DNA of 64,000 nucleotides, taken from positions 186,001 through 250,000 of the forward strand of contig JAFBIR010000002.1 in assembly GCA_021531385.1 (NCBI GenBank), given 5' to 3'. Below, in pieces: positions 16,935 to 24,691 of the stretch. The notes beneath the pieces are model-generated. The model was not told the origin of the DNA. It ran no database searches and was given only the letters and a program-made list of their open reading frames with translations. This DNA is from Parabacteroides distasonis. Lineage in GTDB: Bacteria > Bacteroidota > Bacteroidia > Bacteroidales > Tannerellaceae. Numbering within the stretch: position 1 is the first letter of the stretch; every line of letters begins with the position of its first letter. The position numbers and the translations under genes are program-made.

Positions 16935-17703
16935 TCTCCGGTAATGCCTTCTGGATATCTGCGATACGAGTCGCGTCGCTGGGGTGCGTGCTCATGAACT
17001 CCGGTGTAGCACCACTGCCACTTGCCGACATTTTCTTCCAGAAATTGAGAGCCACATCCGGGTTATAACCAGCCATCGTCATGAAGACCAAGCCCATATA
17101 GTCGGCCTCCGTCTCATGCTTGCGAGAGAAAGGCAGCATCACGCCATATTGCGCACCCACGCCATATACCGTAGAGGCCACCTGCTGCACGGCCACGCTC
17201 TTGTTGCTCACCGCCTGCCCCAAGATGGCCGCCCCATATTGCGCCATCAGCTGCTGACTCATGCGCTCATTGCTATGCTTCGCCACCGCATGGGCCACCT
17301 CATGCCCAACCACCACGGCCAGCTCATCCTCCGAGCCGATGATCTTCATCAACCCCTCATACACCACGATCTTGCCTCCCGGCATACAGAAAGCATTCAC
17401 CTGATCATCCTTCACCAAGTTAAACTCCCAAGCGAAGTTCTTCACCTCGCTCTCCAATCCATTCTGTTTCAGATACCGCTCGGTGGCAGCTGCGATCTTC
17501 TGTCCCACACGGGTCACCATGGCGGTTTGCGTCGCGTCGCTCGACTTCGTAGCCGTCTTGATGTAATCGTTATACTGCGTCAGGCTCGAAGAGAGCACCT
17601 CCTGGTCAGACACCAACAACACCTGCTTACGCCCCGTCAAGGGAACGCTCGAACAACCCGCCAACAGCAGCAGGGCCATCGCTAAACACATGAACTTTCT
17701 CAT
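16912..17703 (-). CDS. M48-family zinc metalloprotease lipoprotein
   Basis: 263 residues from ATG 17703 (a GTG three codons upstream is possible). Lipobox LLLLAGC with Cys17, then the M48 core: VNAFCMPGGKIVVYEGL, HEVAH with zinc ligands His134 and His138 and catalytic Glu135, and the third-ligand region ETEADYMGLVFM. THPSDATRI near the end is typical of the LoiP/BepA-like group. Predicted to be an outer-membrane-attached protease in protein quality control. Its 3' end overlaps the convergent MutS-like gene. -7 element TATCTTTG at 17738-17731. Confidence 0.92.
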   Translation of the reverse strand: MRKFMCLAMALLLLAGCSSVPLTGRKQVLLVSDQEVLSSSLTQYNDYIKTATKSSDATQTAMVTRVGQKIAAATERYLKQNGLESEVKNFAWEFNLVKDDQVNAFCMPGGKIVVYEGLMKIIGSEDELAVVVGHEVAHAVAKHSNERMSQQLMAQYGAAILGQAVSNKSVAVQQVASTVYGVGAQYGVMLPFSRKHETEADYMGLVFMTMAGYNPDVALNFWKKMSASGSGATPEFMSTHPSDATRIADIQKALPEIKAKYQK

Positions 17704-17730
17704 AAATCTCACCTATTTTTTATGCGAGGG

Positions 17731-17738
17731 CAAAGATA
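17731..17738 (-). promoter_or_regulatory. -7 element of the M48 protease gene
   Basis: TATCTTTG on the minus strand, 27 bp before ATG 17703. Confidence 0.5.
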
Positions 17739-17797
17739 CACTTTTGTTCCGAATATAGCATCCAGCACTTCAAGGATAACCCTGCCCCCCAAAATGT

Positions 17798-17822
17798 AAC
17801 TGTAATCTGTAAGATCTGTAAG
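17798..17822 (-). repeat. TTACAG triple-hexamer repeat, copy 1
   Basis: A 25-bp unit made of three TTACAG hexamers spaced 3 and 1 bp apart, here in minus orientation with one mismatch to the consensus. It lies between the M48 promoter and the end of the DUF5675 gene, at the left edge of the accessory island. The G/C-rich run following it (to 17832) may fold but has no T-tract. Confidence 0.8.
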
Positions 17823-17832
17823 ATTGGGGCCC

Positions 17833-18285
17833 CTACCCCTCCACTCGCAGTCGCCATGCCTCTCCCCGGGCAACGGCCTTGCGCAAACGGTCGTTCAAGA
17901 GGGTGAAGGTCGATTTCGGGTGAAGCAAGAGGCCACGCAACGGCTCCCCCTCCTCCCGCGAGCAGTGCCCCACTAAGAGGGTGCCATCCCGCCGACGATG
18001 CGCGCCATTCCCCGCCCTCAACTGGGGGCAGCGAACCGGCAAACGGACGTTCAACCCCTCCGCCGCACACTTCGGGCAACGCGCGCAAGGCAACCGTCTG
18101 CCCGTCCGGATCAACGGCACGAAACGCTGCTGCGAGAGGCAATAGGCACGCTCAATCGGGTACATACCCGGGGCGAGTGCCGTGGAGGCCTCCTCCAACG
18201 TGTCGCACAGCGGCTCCCCATCTACGAGGAGGATGCCCCCGATGACATCCTCCTTTCGATACGTTCTTCTCAACACAAGCTCCAT
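17833..18285 (-). CDS. DUF5675-family protein
   Basis: 150 residues from ATG 18285, which follows the primase-like gene's stop by 4 bp. The order of motifs fits DUF5675: LRRTYRKEDVIGGILLVDG, CDTLEEA, LAPGMYPI, then DGTLLVGHC and a helix FTLLNDRLRKAV. Several residues usually conserved between PG.YPI and the C-terminal part are replaced by a Cys/Arg-rich stretch (CARCPKCAAEG), so this copy has diverged or gained a CxxC pair. Family members occur in Bacteroidetes phages and conjugative elements; biochemical role unknown. Confidence 0.65.
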   Translation of the reverse strand: MELVLRRTYRKEDVIGGILLVDGEPLCDTLEEASTALAPGMYPIERAYCLSQQRFVPLIRTGRRLPCARCPKCAAEGLNVRLPVRCPQLRAGNGAHRRRDGTLLVGHCSREEGEPLRGLLLHPKSTFTLLNDRLRKAVARGEAWRLRVEG

Positions 18286-18289
18286 ACGC

Positions 18290-20563
18290 TCACGGATTAG
18301 AGAGGTTATCCGACTCGAACTTACGCAGGTAGTCGTCCGTCTTGACATACTCGCCCGTCGCCTCGTCAGGCGTCACATAGCCCCGGTTCGTCCAGGTATA
18401 GAGCAGCTGCTTCGGATCGCCCGTGCGCCCCTGCGCCTGATACACCGCCAGGAAATGGGTGTAGCTGAAACGGGTAGGCAACGACCGCAACAGGTTGCGA
18501 GGGCCACGGCAACGCTGGCAATCCTGCTGCTTCCGGTGCTGCGCGTTCATCTCATAGCCGAAGAAATGCAGCTTACACCACAGGTCATACTGCATCGACC
18601 AACGGCAGAAATCCTCAATCTCACTCGTCCAGCGGCTGCCCTGGGCAATGTAGAGCAGCATCGCCCGGTCATACGCCATCCGCACCGCCCGGTAGGAGAG
18701 CACCTGAAACTCCTCGTCGCTCGACAGCTCATAGAGCGTCTCGTTCTCCTCCAGCATCCGATGGGCCATCTCCACCGCCTGCTTGCACTCCACCAGCCCC
18801 TTTGCCTCGTCCAAGGCTTGCAGGAAGGGGCGCAACAGCCGCTTGAAACGTGCGTCATAATTGCCGAAGTTAGGGATGCCACGCATCGCCGGCGGCTTGA
18901 TGATGGTGCTGATCGAGAGGCGCGAGAGGGTGCCGTTCACCAGCTCCGGCTTGAGGTAGCTCATCCCCGCGGCCTCGGTCGTGCTGGCCGTGATGTTCAG
19001 CCGAAGGGGTGGTGTGCCACTCACGCTGTCATGCCCCACACGCTCCTGCCCGTAAAGCGCCCGGTCGAAGGTGAGGCGGATCAGCTCGCTGGGCTTCGCG
19101 CCTCCCGTGGCACGGATCTGGCTCAGCAGCTCAATCTCATCTAACTTCAGGAAGAGACATTTGCCACCTGCCAAATCAGCGTCGATCAGCCGTTGCACCA
19201 GGGCGGCATTGGTCATGTTCGACATCAGATACTGCACGCAAAGCCCCTCCGGACGCTTCGGCTTCTTCTCGTTGCTCTTCGCCCGCTTACAATCCTCCTT
19301 CCAGGCACGCTCCTGCTGGCGGCTGGCCTCGTCGCGCGCACGTATCTCCTCCATGATCAACTCGATCGGTTGATTCACGCTGCCCTTGCCGATGGATTGA
19401 CGAGCCATCAGGATGCCCATGAAGCCACCCAGCTCATGACGGGTGTTGTCCACATAGCGCACCTCCACCCCGCAGAGATGCGTGCCCAACGCCGGGAACA
19501 CCTGCATCGAGACAGCCGGCTTATACATGTCATGCACGTTGCTCACCAGCAGGCGGATCAACCGGGGCAGACGGGCGGGTTGCGCCGGGGGCGTAGAGGC
19601 GTTGAAGGGGTTCAGCTCGCCTTGCACCAGCTGCTCCACACGGCTCCTCCCCTCAGCCACCTCGATGGCCCTTCGTACCAAGCTGGGCATCGAAGCGGGT
19701 TGCGAGCGGTGGCAAGCCGATTGGATCGTGCTCCACACCCGTCCCGCCTCCTCGCCGTAGGTGGGCAGCACCTGCCGGATCCAATGGGGGTTGTCTTGGC
19801 AGAGGTAACGCAGGTGGCAGGCCATCGCGAAGATGAAATTGTTTCTCGACCCATGTGCCGGCACACCGCCTAACTGCTCGCTCAGGGCATCCACCAAGTG
19901 GGCAAATTCAATCCCTTCGTAGGCAGCGGGATAGTCCACCTCAGCCGCCATCGGCTCAGCCACGGCCGTCACCTCCGGCTGTTGTTCCTGCCGCTTCCAT
20001 GCCTCCGGGTCGATCACCCGGGGCGTATAGAAAAGGGGCGACTCATAGCGCACGAACGACTCCGGCACCAAGTAGATGCATCCCGCCACGTTCTTCACCG
20101 AGAGATCCACCGGCAGCCGCACCAGCTCCGAGAACTGCCGCTGTGCCTCCGTGGGCGACATCCCCTCCGGCTTTTGCACCCGCACATGCGTGCCGTGGCG
20201 CACCGACTCCTCCACCAAGTCCACCAAGAAGGGACCGATGTACTTTTCGTTATTGTAATCTGTAAGAACTGTAAGGACCTGCTCCGTCTTCCCCTTCACG
20301 TCGATGTCGAACATCAAGCGATCCAGCGGACAGAGAGCGTCCACCTCCGCCCGGTGATGCTCCCTGAACGCCCCGCAGCGAGGGGTCCACACCGGCAGCT
20401 GGCTCTTCAGCTCCCGTTGCCGATTCGGGTCATCCGTTGCGTTGATCCGTGCGCAAAGGTCGGCCAGCTTAGGGTCTCTTCGAGCCGCCAGCCACTCCTC
20501 CCGGCTGACGGGCAGGCAAGGCATGTTGTGCCCCCTGCCCAATGTCGTGAAACTCGCCTCCAT
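18290..20563 (-). CDS. VirE N-terminal/DUF3987 protein (primase-helicase-like)
   Basis: 757 residues. N-terminal third: a VirE/BT4734-like primase-type domain (LMFDIDVKGK, ESVRHGTHVRVQKPEGM). Middle: YEGIEFAHLVDALSEQLGGVPAHGSRNNFI and LPTYGEEAGRVWSTIQSAC, typical of Bacteroidetes VirE-type proteins. C-terminal DUF3987 ATPase-like domain with P-loop ARQSIGKGS near residue 390, Walker-B-like LFLKLDEIELL and a polar NITAS sensor region. Probable replication or DNA-processing function of a mobile cassette. ATG overlaps the stop context of the upstream gene (1 bp gap). The 25-bp repeat is present inside the reading frame (20254-20275), where it encodes LTVLTDY. Confidence 0.8.
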   Translation of the reverse strand: MEASFTTLGRGHNMPCLPVSREEWLAARRDPKLADLCARINATDDPNRQRELKSQLPVWTPRCGAFREHHRAEVDALCPLDRLMFDIDVKGKTEQVLTVLTDYNNEKYIGPFLVDLVEESVRHGTHVRVQKPEGMSPTEAQRQFSELVRLPVDLSVKNVAGCIYLVPESFVRYESPLFYTPRVIDPEAWKRQEQQPEVTAVAEPMAAEVDYPAAYEGIEFAHLVDALSEQLGGVPAHGSRNNFIFAMACHLRYLCQDNPHWIRQVLPTYGEEAGRVWSTIQSACHRSQPASMPSLVRRAIEVAEGRSRVEQLVQGELNPFNASTPPAQPARLPRLIRLLVSNVHDMYKPAVSMQVFPALGTHLCGVEVRYVDNTRHELGGFMGILMARQSIGKGSVNQPIELIMEEIRARDEASRQQERAWKEDCKRAKSNEKKPKRPEGLCVQYLMSNMTNAALVQRLIDADLAGGKCLFLKLDEIELLSQIRATGGAKPSELIRLTFDRALYGQERVGHDSVSGTPPLRLNITASTTEAAGMSYLKPELVNGTLSRLSISTIIKPPAMRGIPNFGNYDARFKRLLRPFLQALDEAKGLVECKQAVEMAHRMLEENETLYELSSDEEFQVLSYRAVRMAYDRAMLLYIAQGSRWTSEIEDFCRWSMQYDLWCKLHFFGYEMNAQHRKQQDCQRCRGPRNLLRSLPTRFSYTHFLAVYQAQGRTGDPKQLLYTWTNRGYVTPDEATGEYVKTDDYLRKFESDNLSNP
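20254..20275 (-). repeat. TTACAG triple-hexamer repeat, copy 2, inside a coding region
   Basis: 22 of 25 bp of the repeat, minus orientation, in frame in the VirE/DUF3987 gene. The same bases stand outside any recognised reading frame, or only at its edge, in the other five copies. Confidence 0.8.
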
Positions 20564-20564
20564 A

Positions 20565-20888
20565 TCACTGAATCTGTTTAAAAGCGGTCACCAACTCATC
20601 ATACACCAGCCGAGCCAACCGGTCAGCGTCCAGCTCGCCCCCTGGCAAGATCGTCCGCATGTGCACCTGGTAGCGTCCGTTCTGCCTATGTACCAAGCTG
20701 ATGTAATCTCCCTCGAAAAGCTTCGGGTTGCGCAATCCGCATCGGCTGGTCGTCACCGCCTCCTCAAAGAGGTAGCGCGTCTCCCCCACCTTCGAGAATA
20801 CGCCTCGATAGCATCTTCCTTCTATCATACATTCCGTTTCCTGCATACGTGTCATCAACTCCACGTTTTGAATCATTCCTTTTTGCAT
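20565..20888 (-). CDS. Conserved-looking island protein of unknown function (107 aa)
   Basis: Start chosen at ATG 20888 (MQKGMIQNVELM), after an A/T-rich run; the frame stays open another 25 codons upstream. The sequence looks like a small globular alpha/beta protein (YRGVFSKVGETRYLFEE, GDYISLVHRQNGRYQVHMRT). No family recognised. It is followed after 1 bp by the VirE/DUF3987 gene, so it probably belongs to the same transcript and process. Confidence 0.6.
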   Translation of the reverse strand: MQKGMIQNVELMTRMQETECMIEGRCYRGVFSKVGETRYLFEEAVTTSRCGLRNPKLFEGDYISLVHRQNGRYQVHMRTILPGGELDADRLARLVYDELVTAFKQIQ

Positions 20889-20941
20889 AATAAATTGATT
20901 TTTAATAGTTAATACATTGTCGATTAGGCACTTTAGGTTGC

Positions 20942-21283
20942 CTACACTTCCACGGCCAAGCAATGCACCGCATCATGCCAGTGAGAGACCGGCAGCGGGC
21001 GAATCTTTCCCGCGTCACGTTGGCCATCAGCGTCCGTCAAGTAGCGAAAGGCCATACGCAGGAGGTAACCCGCCGGCTCCTCCGCCTCGCCAAACTCCAT
21101 GTAATCAATCAACGCCACGCACAGCTTCTCTTGCGACTCCTTCTTCAGCACCCGGAGGATCGGTCGCACCGCCAGCTGCTGCTCCTCCGTCAGATAGTCG
21201 AACAGGAACACCTGTATCGGCACTTTCCGCATCCCGTTCATCCGTTCATCCATCGTCATCACCTTCCTCATTTTTCCCTCCAT
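20942..21283 (-). CDS. Unknown island protein (113 aa)
   Basis: Begins MEGKMRKVMTMDERMNG; starts at residue 5 or 11 are also possible. Contains VPIQVFLFDYLTEEQQLAVRP and a helical middle. No domain recognised. First gene of the leftward primase transcript; a TATATTTG -7 element lies at 21329-21322, 39 bp upstream. Its 3' end lies 54 bp from the next start. Confidence 0.55.
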   Translation of the reverse strand: MEGKMRKVMTMDERMNGMRKVPIQVFLFDYLTEEQQLAVRPILRVLKKESQEKLCVALIDYMEFGEAEEPAGYLLRMAFRYLTDADGQRDAGKIRPLPVSHWHDAVHCLAVEV

Positions 21284-21321
21284 TTTTTAAAGTAAAACCA
21301 TCATTTCGTCGGCCGACATTG

Positions 21322-21329
21322 CAAATATA
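21322..21329 (-). promoter_or_regulatory. -7 element of the primase transcript
   Basis: TATATTTG on the minus strand. A TTTG at 21356-21353 is 23 bp away, longer than the usual spacer. The remainder of 21330-21529 has no feature I can support except a weak TTCCTTTG at 21499-21506 before the toxin gene. Confidence 0.5.
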
Positions 21330-21529
21330 GAGGGAGGGAAAAGATTGAGAATCAAATTATTCAGAATAGGAATCGGCAAAGGAATTACCCCCTCGAAAAG
21401 GAATCGCTCGCCTCCTCTCCCCTCCTTTTTCAGGGTAAAAAATCACCCCCGCCAGCGAAAAATCCACCCCAACGTTTCCTCTCCCCAAAACATTTTACTT
21501 CCTTTGTACACCAATAAGCAAACCGAACT

Positions 21530-21868
21530 ATGGAACAAACACTTTTCCGTCTCCTATTGACAGATGAAGCCAGGAACTTCATTGAGGGGTTGCCTGATGC
21601 CGTCGCCTACAAGATTTATTGCAACATCAAGCGAGTGGCTTGCGGCGAACGCAACAAAGAATTGTTCAAGAAGTTAGACAACACGGAAATCTGGGAGTTC
21701 CGAACGCTTTATAACAAAATGGCCTATCGGCTGTTCGCCTTTTGGGATACCGAGCAGGAAACCTTGGTCGTTGCCACGCATGGCATCATCAAAAAGACCC
21801 AGAAAACACCGAGCAAAGAGATAGCCAAGGCAGAAGCGATTCGAAAAGAGTATTTTAGAAACAAATAA
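21530..21868 (+). CDS. RelE/HigB-type (phage Gp49-like) toxin
   Basis: 112 residues. Fold motifs of the HigB/Gp49 group are visible: FIEGLPDAVAYKI, LFKKLDNTEIWEFRTLYNKMAYRLFAFWD and a C-terminal THGIIKKTQKTPSKEIAKAE. Predicted ribosome-dependent mRNA interferase of a type II toxin-antitoxin pair. The toxin-first order and 2-bp gap to the next gene fit the higBA layout. The start has an A-rich leader (CAAACCGAACT). It appears complete, unlike its antitoxin. Confidence 0.85.
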   Translation: MEQTLFRLLLTDEARNFIEGLPDAVAYKIYCNIKRVACGERNKELFKKLDNTEIWEFRTLYNKMAYRLFAFWDTEQETLVVATHGIIKKTQKTPSKEIAKAEAIRKEYFRNK

Positions 21869-21870
21869 TT

Positions 21871-22074
21871 ATGGCAAATATGAATCTTACAGCTTTAGAA
21901 GACGCACTGGATCAACATTTTGGGAAAGTTGGTACCCCCCAGCGAGATCATTTCGAGAACGATGTGACTCAAGCCTTGCATACCTATCGCATCAAGGAGG
22001 CCCGCAAACGAATCCGCATGGAGCAACCTCTCACCCAAGAGGAACAGGGCAAACTTTCTCCACTGCACCTGTAG
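21871..22074 (+). CDS. Truncated HigA-like antitoxin
   Basis: 67 residues. The N-terminal NLTALEDALDQHFGKVGTPQRDHFE matches the start of HigA-type antitoxins that pair with Gp49-like toxins. These normally continue for about 100 residues with a complete helix-turn-helix. Here the frame stops just after the first HTH helix (LTQEEQGKL) with an unrelated SPLHL. No continuation was found in the other frames. DNA binding, and so autoregulation, is probably lost; toxin neutralisation may or may not be kept. Confidence 0.75.
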   Translation: MANMNLTALEDALDQHFGKVGTPQRDHFENDVTQALHTYRIKEARKRIRMEQPLTQEEQGKLSPLHL

Positions 22075-22100
22075 GACGCAACGTTTCCGATCCCGCATGA

Positions 22101-22655
22101 TCACCCACTCTCTTGTCTCAACAAACGGAGGAGGCGTTGGGCGACTTGCCAATACTCAGCCATCTCGGGGCGATCCTTATGGGATTCCCAGGCGGAGAGC
22201 GGTTTATGGAAAGGAGTTGACACACCCTTCTTGCTCAGCAGGTTACAATCGAAAGACAGGGACGCGGGAAGCGAGAGAGCGAGCGTGCGCTCCACATACT
22301 GCTTGGCCGCCTTATAGGCCCAGCTGACCGTGTGATCCTTGTGCGTACGCCGCGGACAGACACCCACAAAATCGAATACGGCCATGATGGAGAGCCAATG
22401 CGACTTGCGCCCAAACACCCTCCTCCCATCCTCGCCGACCTCCTCCAAGAGGGTGAGGAGGGCACGACGCATCTGCTCGTCGGAGGGACGAAGGTGGGCG
22501 TAGGCAGCGAGGGAGAAACCCTCCCGGGCGGGTGCCAACAGGGCCCGCAACTCACGAATGACACACTCCTGCACGTCGAGCAACCCGATCGCTCCCTCAT
22601 GGCTCTCTAAATAGGCCTTGACGCTCTCGCTATTGATCATACTGTTTCTTTCCAT
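22101..22655 (-). CDS. Unknown island protein (184 aa)
   Basis: Start taken at ATG 22655; a GTG at 22679 and ATG 22640 are alternatives. Mostly helical sequence (ECVIRELRALLAPAREGF, MRRALLTLLEEVGEDGRRVFG) with SIMAVFDFVGVCPRRTHKDH in the middle. No domain recognised. Convergent with the toxin-antitoxin pair (26 bp gap). Its promoter lies well upstream at 22815-22845, leaving a leader of about 150 nt that overlaps a plus-strand promoter. Confidence 0.55.
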   Translation of the reverse strand: MERNSMINSESVKAYLESHEGAIGLLDVQECVIRELRALLAPAREGFSLAAYAHLRPSDEQMRRALLTLLEEVGEDGRRVFGRKSHWLSIMAVFDFVGVCPRRTHKDHTVSWAYKAAKQYVERTLALSLPASLSFDCNLLSKKGVSTPFHKPLSAWESHKDRPEMAEYWQVAQRLLRLLRQESG

Positions 22656-22686
22656 AACGCTTTTCTCATTTTCCAGCACAGAATGC

Positions 22687-22717
22687 TTGGTTAATTCCGA
22701 CTGATACGCTATCTTTG
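22687..22717 (+). promoter_or_regulatory. Rightward promoter inside the leader of the 22101-22655 gene
   Basis: TTG at 22687-22689, 20-bp spacer, TATCTTTG at 22710-22717. It would transcribe towards the 436-residue gene at 22973 with a leader of about 250 nt. Confidence 0.6.
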
Positions 22718-22814
22718 GATAGCTATTCGTTTACCTATTCTCAACCCGAACTTCGCTCGGAAGGGCACCTCCCCCTCCGAGGGTTTCCACCGGGTGGATA
22801 CCGTTCGTTGAGTG

Positions 22815-22845
22815 CAAAGCTACAGGCTGTTTCTGTATCCTGCAA
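22815..22845 (-). promoter_or_regulatory. Leftward promoter of the 22101-22655 gene
   Basis: On the minus strand TTG at 22845-22843, 20-bp spacer, TAGCTTTG at 22822-22815. Transcripts from this promoter and the one at 22687-22717 would overlap by about 85 nt in antisense. The intervening DNA includes the palindrome CCACCGGGTGG. Confidence 0.6.
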
Positions 22846-22972
22846 CTGTTTGATTAACAGGCATGTATTAAACAGAAAGAAAACAGAAACAGATGTTCGG
22901 CATAACTTTAGGTAGAAGTTTGGCAGAAGATTAGACAGAAAATTAGGTAGAACATCTAATACACAGAACGAC

Positions 22973-24283
22973 ATGGAAGACATGGTTAACTTATTCCTCC
23001 AGACGAGCAATGACTTCTATGACCTAATACGGGTCATAAATAAGTATTCTGTAATTAAGGATTGGATGAAAGCAAATTATAGCGAATTATCATATCATTT
23101 CAATAAGGCCTTACGGGATTTGAAGAAGGCGATATACTGTATAAAAGAAACCACAGAATATCAATACATTGATTGCATGAACGCAGAAAATGTAATTTTG
23201 TGGAAAAGCTGCATATCCCAATGGCGCAAGACGAATATTGATTTCATAAATTATCACACTGGTAACAAGGATACTATGGTTAATCCACTGATTGAGCATT
23301 TGGGTCAACTCCTCCACATATATGCAACCCCCCGAAAACCACTGCTACTATGTATTTTTGCAGATTTTCATACGGAGAACAAAGGAAGCATCGTCCTCGA
23401 AAAAAGGCTCTTCGAATTAAAGAACTGGATAGCAAGAAACCAAGATAGCCTCAATTATGCAAGTAGATTAAACAGTAAAATAAGGAGCATCAAACAAGAA
23501 ATCAGCGCTCAAGAGTACGGAGAACATTGGGAAGATTTTTTCACCTATACAGAATCCTCAGTCCAATTAAACAAAGTGCAAATTGGACGATTCATCTATC
23601 ACGAAAAGATGAAATCGAAAAGCATGCCTTCTACGAATGAACAACTATCCTGTTTTTATTCTTACATACAAGAATGGCAATGTTTGCTAAACGAGTTCTT
23701 TTCCATAAGAAACAGTGATCCTACACAAATAGGCTTATCTTCTGAGCAGGCTAAATTAGACTCTTTCCCCTTTGCCGTCGAAGCGAAAGAGCAGCCCCTA
23801 TCTCACGACGTACCGGTAAGCGAGGAGACACAGACAAGCGCACCCTTGCCACCCGCACCGGCCGAGAGGGACAAGCCGTTTCAAGCGCCCGAGGAAGCCA
23901 ACTGCCTTGCGGGTGCCGTGCTGAGGGATGAAGCTGTTTTCCAAGCCTTTGTAGAGCGGCTAAGAGAGGCTGCAAGTTTTATCTATCAGCGCACGAACAA
24001 ACGAATGACGGCATGGAAATGGTGCTTTCTGTTGTATGCGTTAAGAGAGCTGCAACTCATTGATAAAGAGACCAGCTACAAAGCGTTCGCCGTGATGGTG
24101 GCCGCATTGGTGCCACAACCGGACATGACTGCCGAGCAACAAGCGAACAACATCAAGTCGAACGTGCAATATCACATTGCCAAGCCTGATACAGCCAACG
24201 GTGCACACAATCAGAAACTTGTCATGAGTATCAAAGCTCATTTCCAGCCTGTTGTGGACTTGATGAAAGGTTCCAGGCATTGA
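22973..24283 (+). CDS. Unknown two-part island protein (436 aa)
   Basis: The first 260 residues are Lys/Asn/Tyr-rich, helical and encoded by AT-rich DNA (LFLQTSNDFYDLIRVINKYS, KIRSIKQEISAQEYGEH). A Pro/Ala/Glu-rich linker follows (about 270-310, SAPLPPAPAERDKP), then a C-terminal domain of about 120 residues (RTNKRMTAWKWCFLLYALREL, AEQQANNIKSNVQYHIAKP) encoded by GC-richer DNA. The C-terminal part resembles tail domains of small Bacteroidetes mobile-element proteins, but I cannot name it. No function assigned. The stop is 4 bp before repeat copy 3. Confidence 0.65.
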   Translation: MEDMVNLFLQTSNDFYDLIRVINKYSVIKDWMKANYSELSYHFNKALRDLKKAIYCIKETTEYQYIDCMNAENVILWKSCISQWRKTNIDFINYHTGNKDTMVNPLIEHLGQLLHIYATPRKPLLLCIFADFHTENKGSIVLEKRLFELKNWIARNQDSLNYASRLNSKIRSIKQEISAQEYGEHWEDFFTYTESSVQLNKVQIGRFIYHEKMKSKSMPSTNEQLSCFYSYIQEWQCLLNEFFSIRNSDPTQIGLSSEQAKLDSFPFAVEAKEQPLSHDVPVSEETQTSAPLPPAPAERDKPFQAPEEANCLAGAVLRDEAVFQAFVERLREAASFIYQRTNKRMTAWKWCFLLYALRELQLIDKETSYKAFAVMVAALVPQPDMTAEQQANNIKSNVQYHIAKPDTANGAHNQKLVMSIKAHFQPVVDLMKGSRH

Positions 24284-24287
24284 CCCC

Positions 24288-24312
24288 CTTACAGTTCTTA
24301 CAGATTACAGTT
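24288..24312 (+). repeat. TTACAG triple-hexamer repeat, copy 3
   Basis: Exact 25-bp consensus, plus orientation, framed by CCCC on the left and GGGG on the right. Left arm of the composite structure 24288-24463. Confidence 0.85.
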
Positions 24313-24348
24313 GGGGTAAGGTGACAGGCCATCCACCCGTTTTAAGAG

Positions 24349-24392
24349 TTATAATATATAATATATATAATTATATATATTATATATTATAA
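24349..24392. repeat. Perfect 44-bp AT palindrome
   Basis: The two 22-bp arms (24349-24370 and 24371-24392) are exact reverse complements with no loop and consist only of A and T. It lies in a 408-bp gap without genes (24284-24691) that otherwise holds two inverted repeat copies and the HU promoter. Could extrude a cruciform, or act as an easily melted segment. Confidence 0.9.
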
Positions 24393-24438
24393 AATTATTA
24401 TTACCTCTTTTCGCTCCGCTTGGGTAGGCGCTGGGGGG

Positions 24439-24463
24439 ATCTGTAATCTGTAAGAACTGTAAG
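24439..24463 (-). repeat. TTACAG triple-hexamer repeat, copy 4
   Basis: 25 bp, minus orientation, one mismatch. With copy 3 it forms an inverted pair around the AT palindrome. It is flanked by GGGGGG and GGGGG runs, mirroring the CCCCC at copy 3. Confidence 0.85.
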
Positions 24464-24519
24464 ACGGGGGCGACAACCAACGATGAGACCGGAATCCCCT
24501 CACGTGAGCACGGACAGGA

Positions 24520-24551
24520 TTTGCGGTATCGGAAAAGCCGCCGTACCTTTG
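24520..24551 (+). promoter_or_regulatory. Promoter of the HU-like/smalltalk transcript
   Basis: TTTG at 24520-24523, 20-bp spacer, TACCTTTG at 24544-24551. Leader of about 135 nt to ATG 24692. Confidence 0.75.
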
Positions 24552-24691
24552 CGTCGTGACCATCGAGGCAAGCCAATTTGCTACGTCGCGAAGCAGCAAA
24601 TGACGGATCGGAGTGATCGCCCGAGACGCCCCCCGAGAGGGTCACGAGAGTGAATGTTTTTTCTATGAACCGAAAAAGAAAGGAGTGAATT

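Noticed and set aside
17720-18142. 140-codon minus-strand frame overlapping DUF5675
   Set aside because: It reads through repeat copy 1 and the start region of the M48 promoter and has no recognisable domain. The DUF5675 frame explains this DNA.
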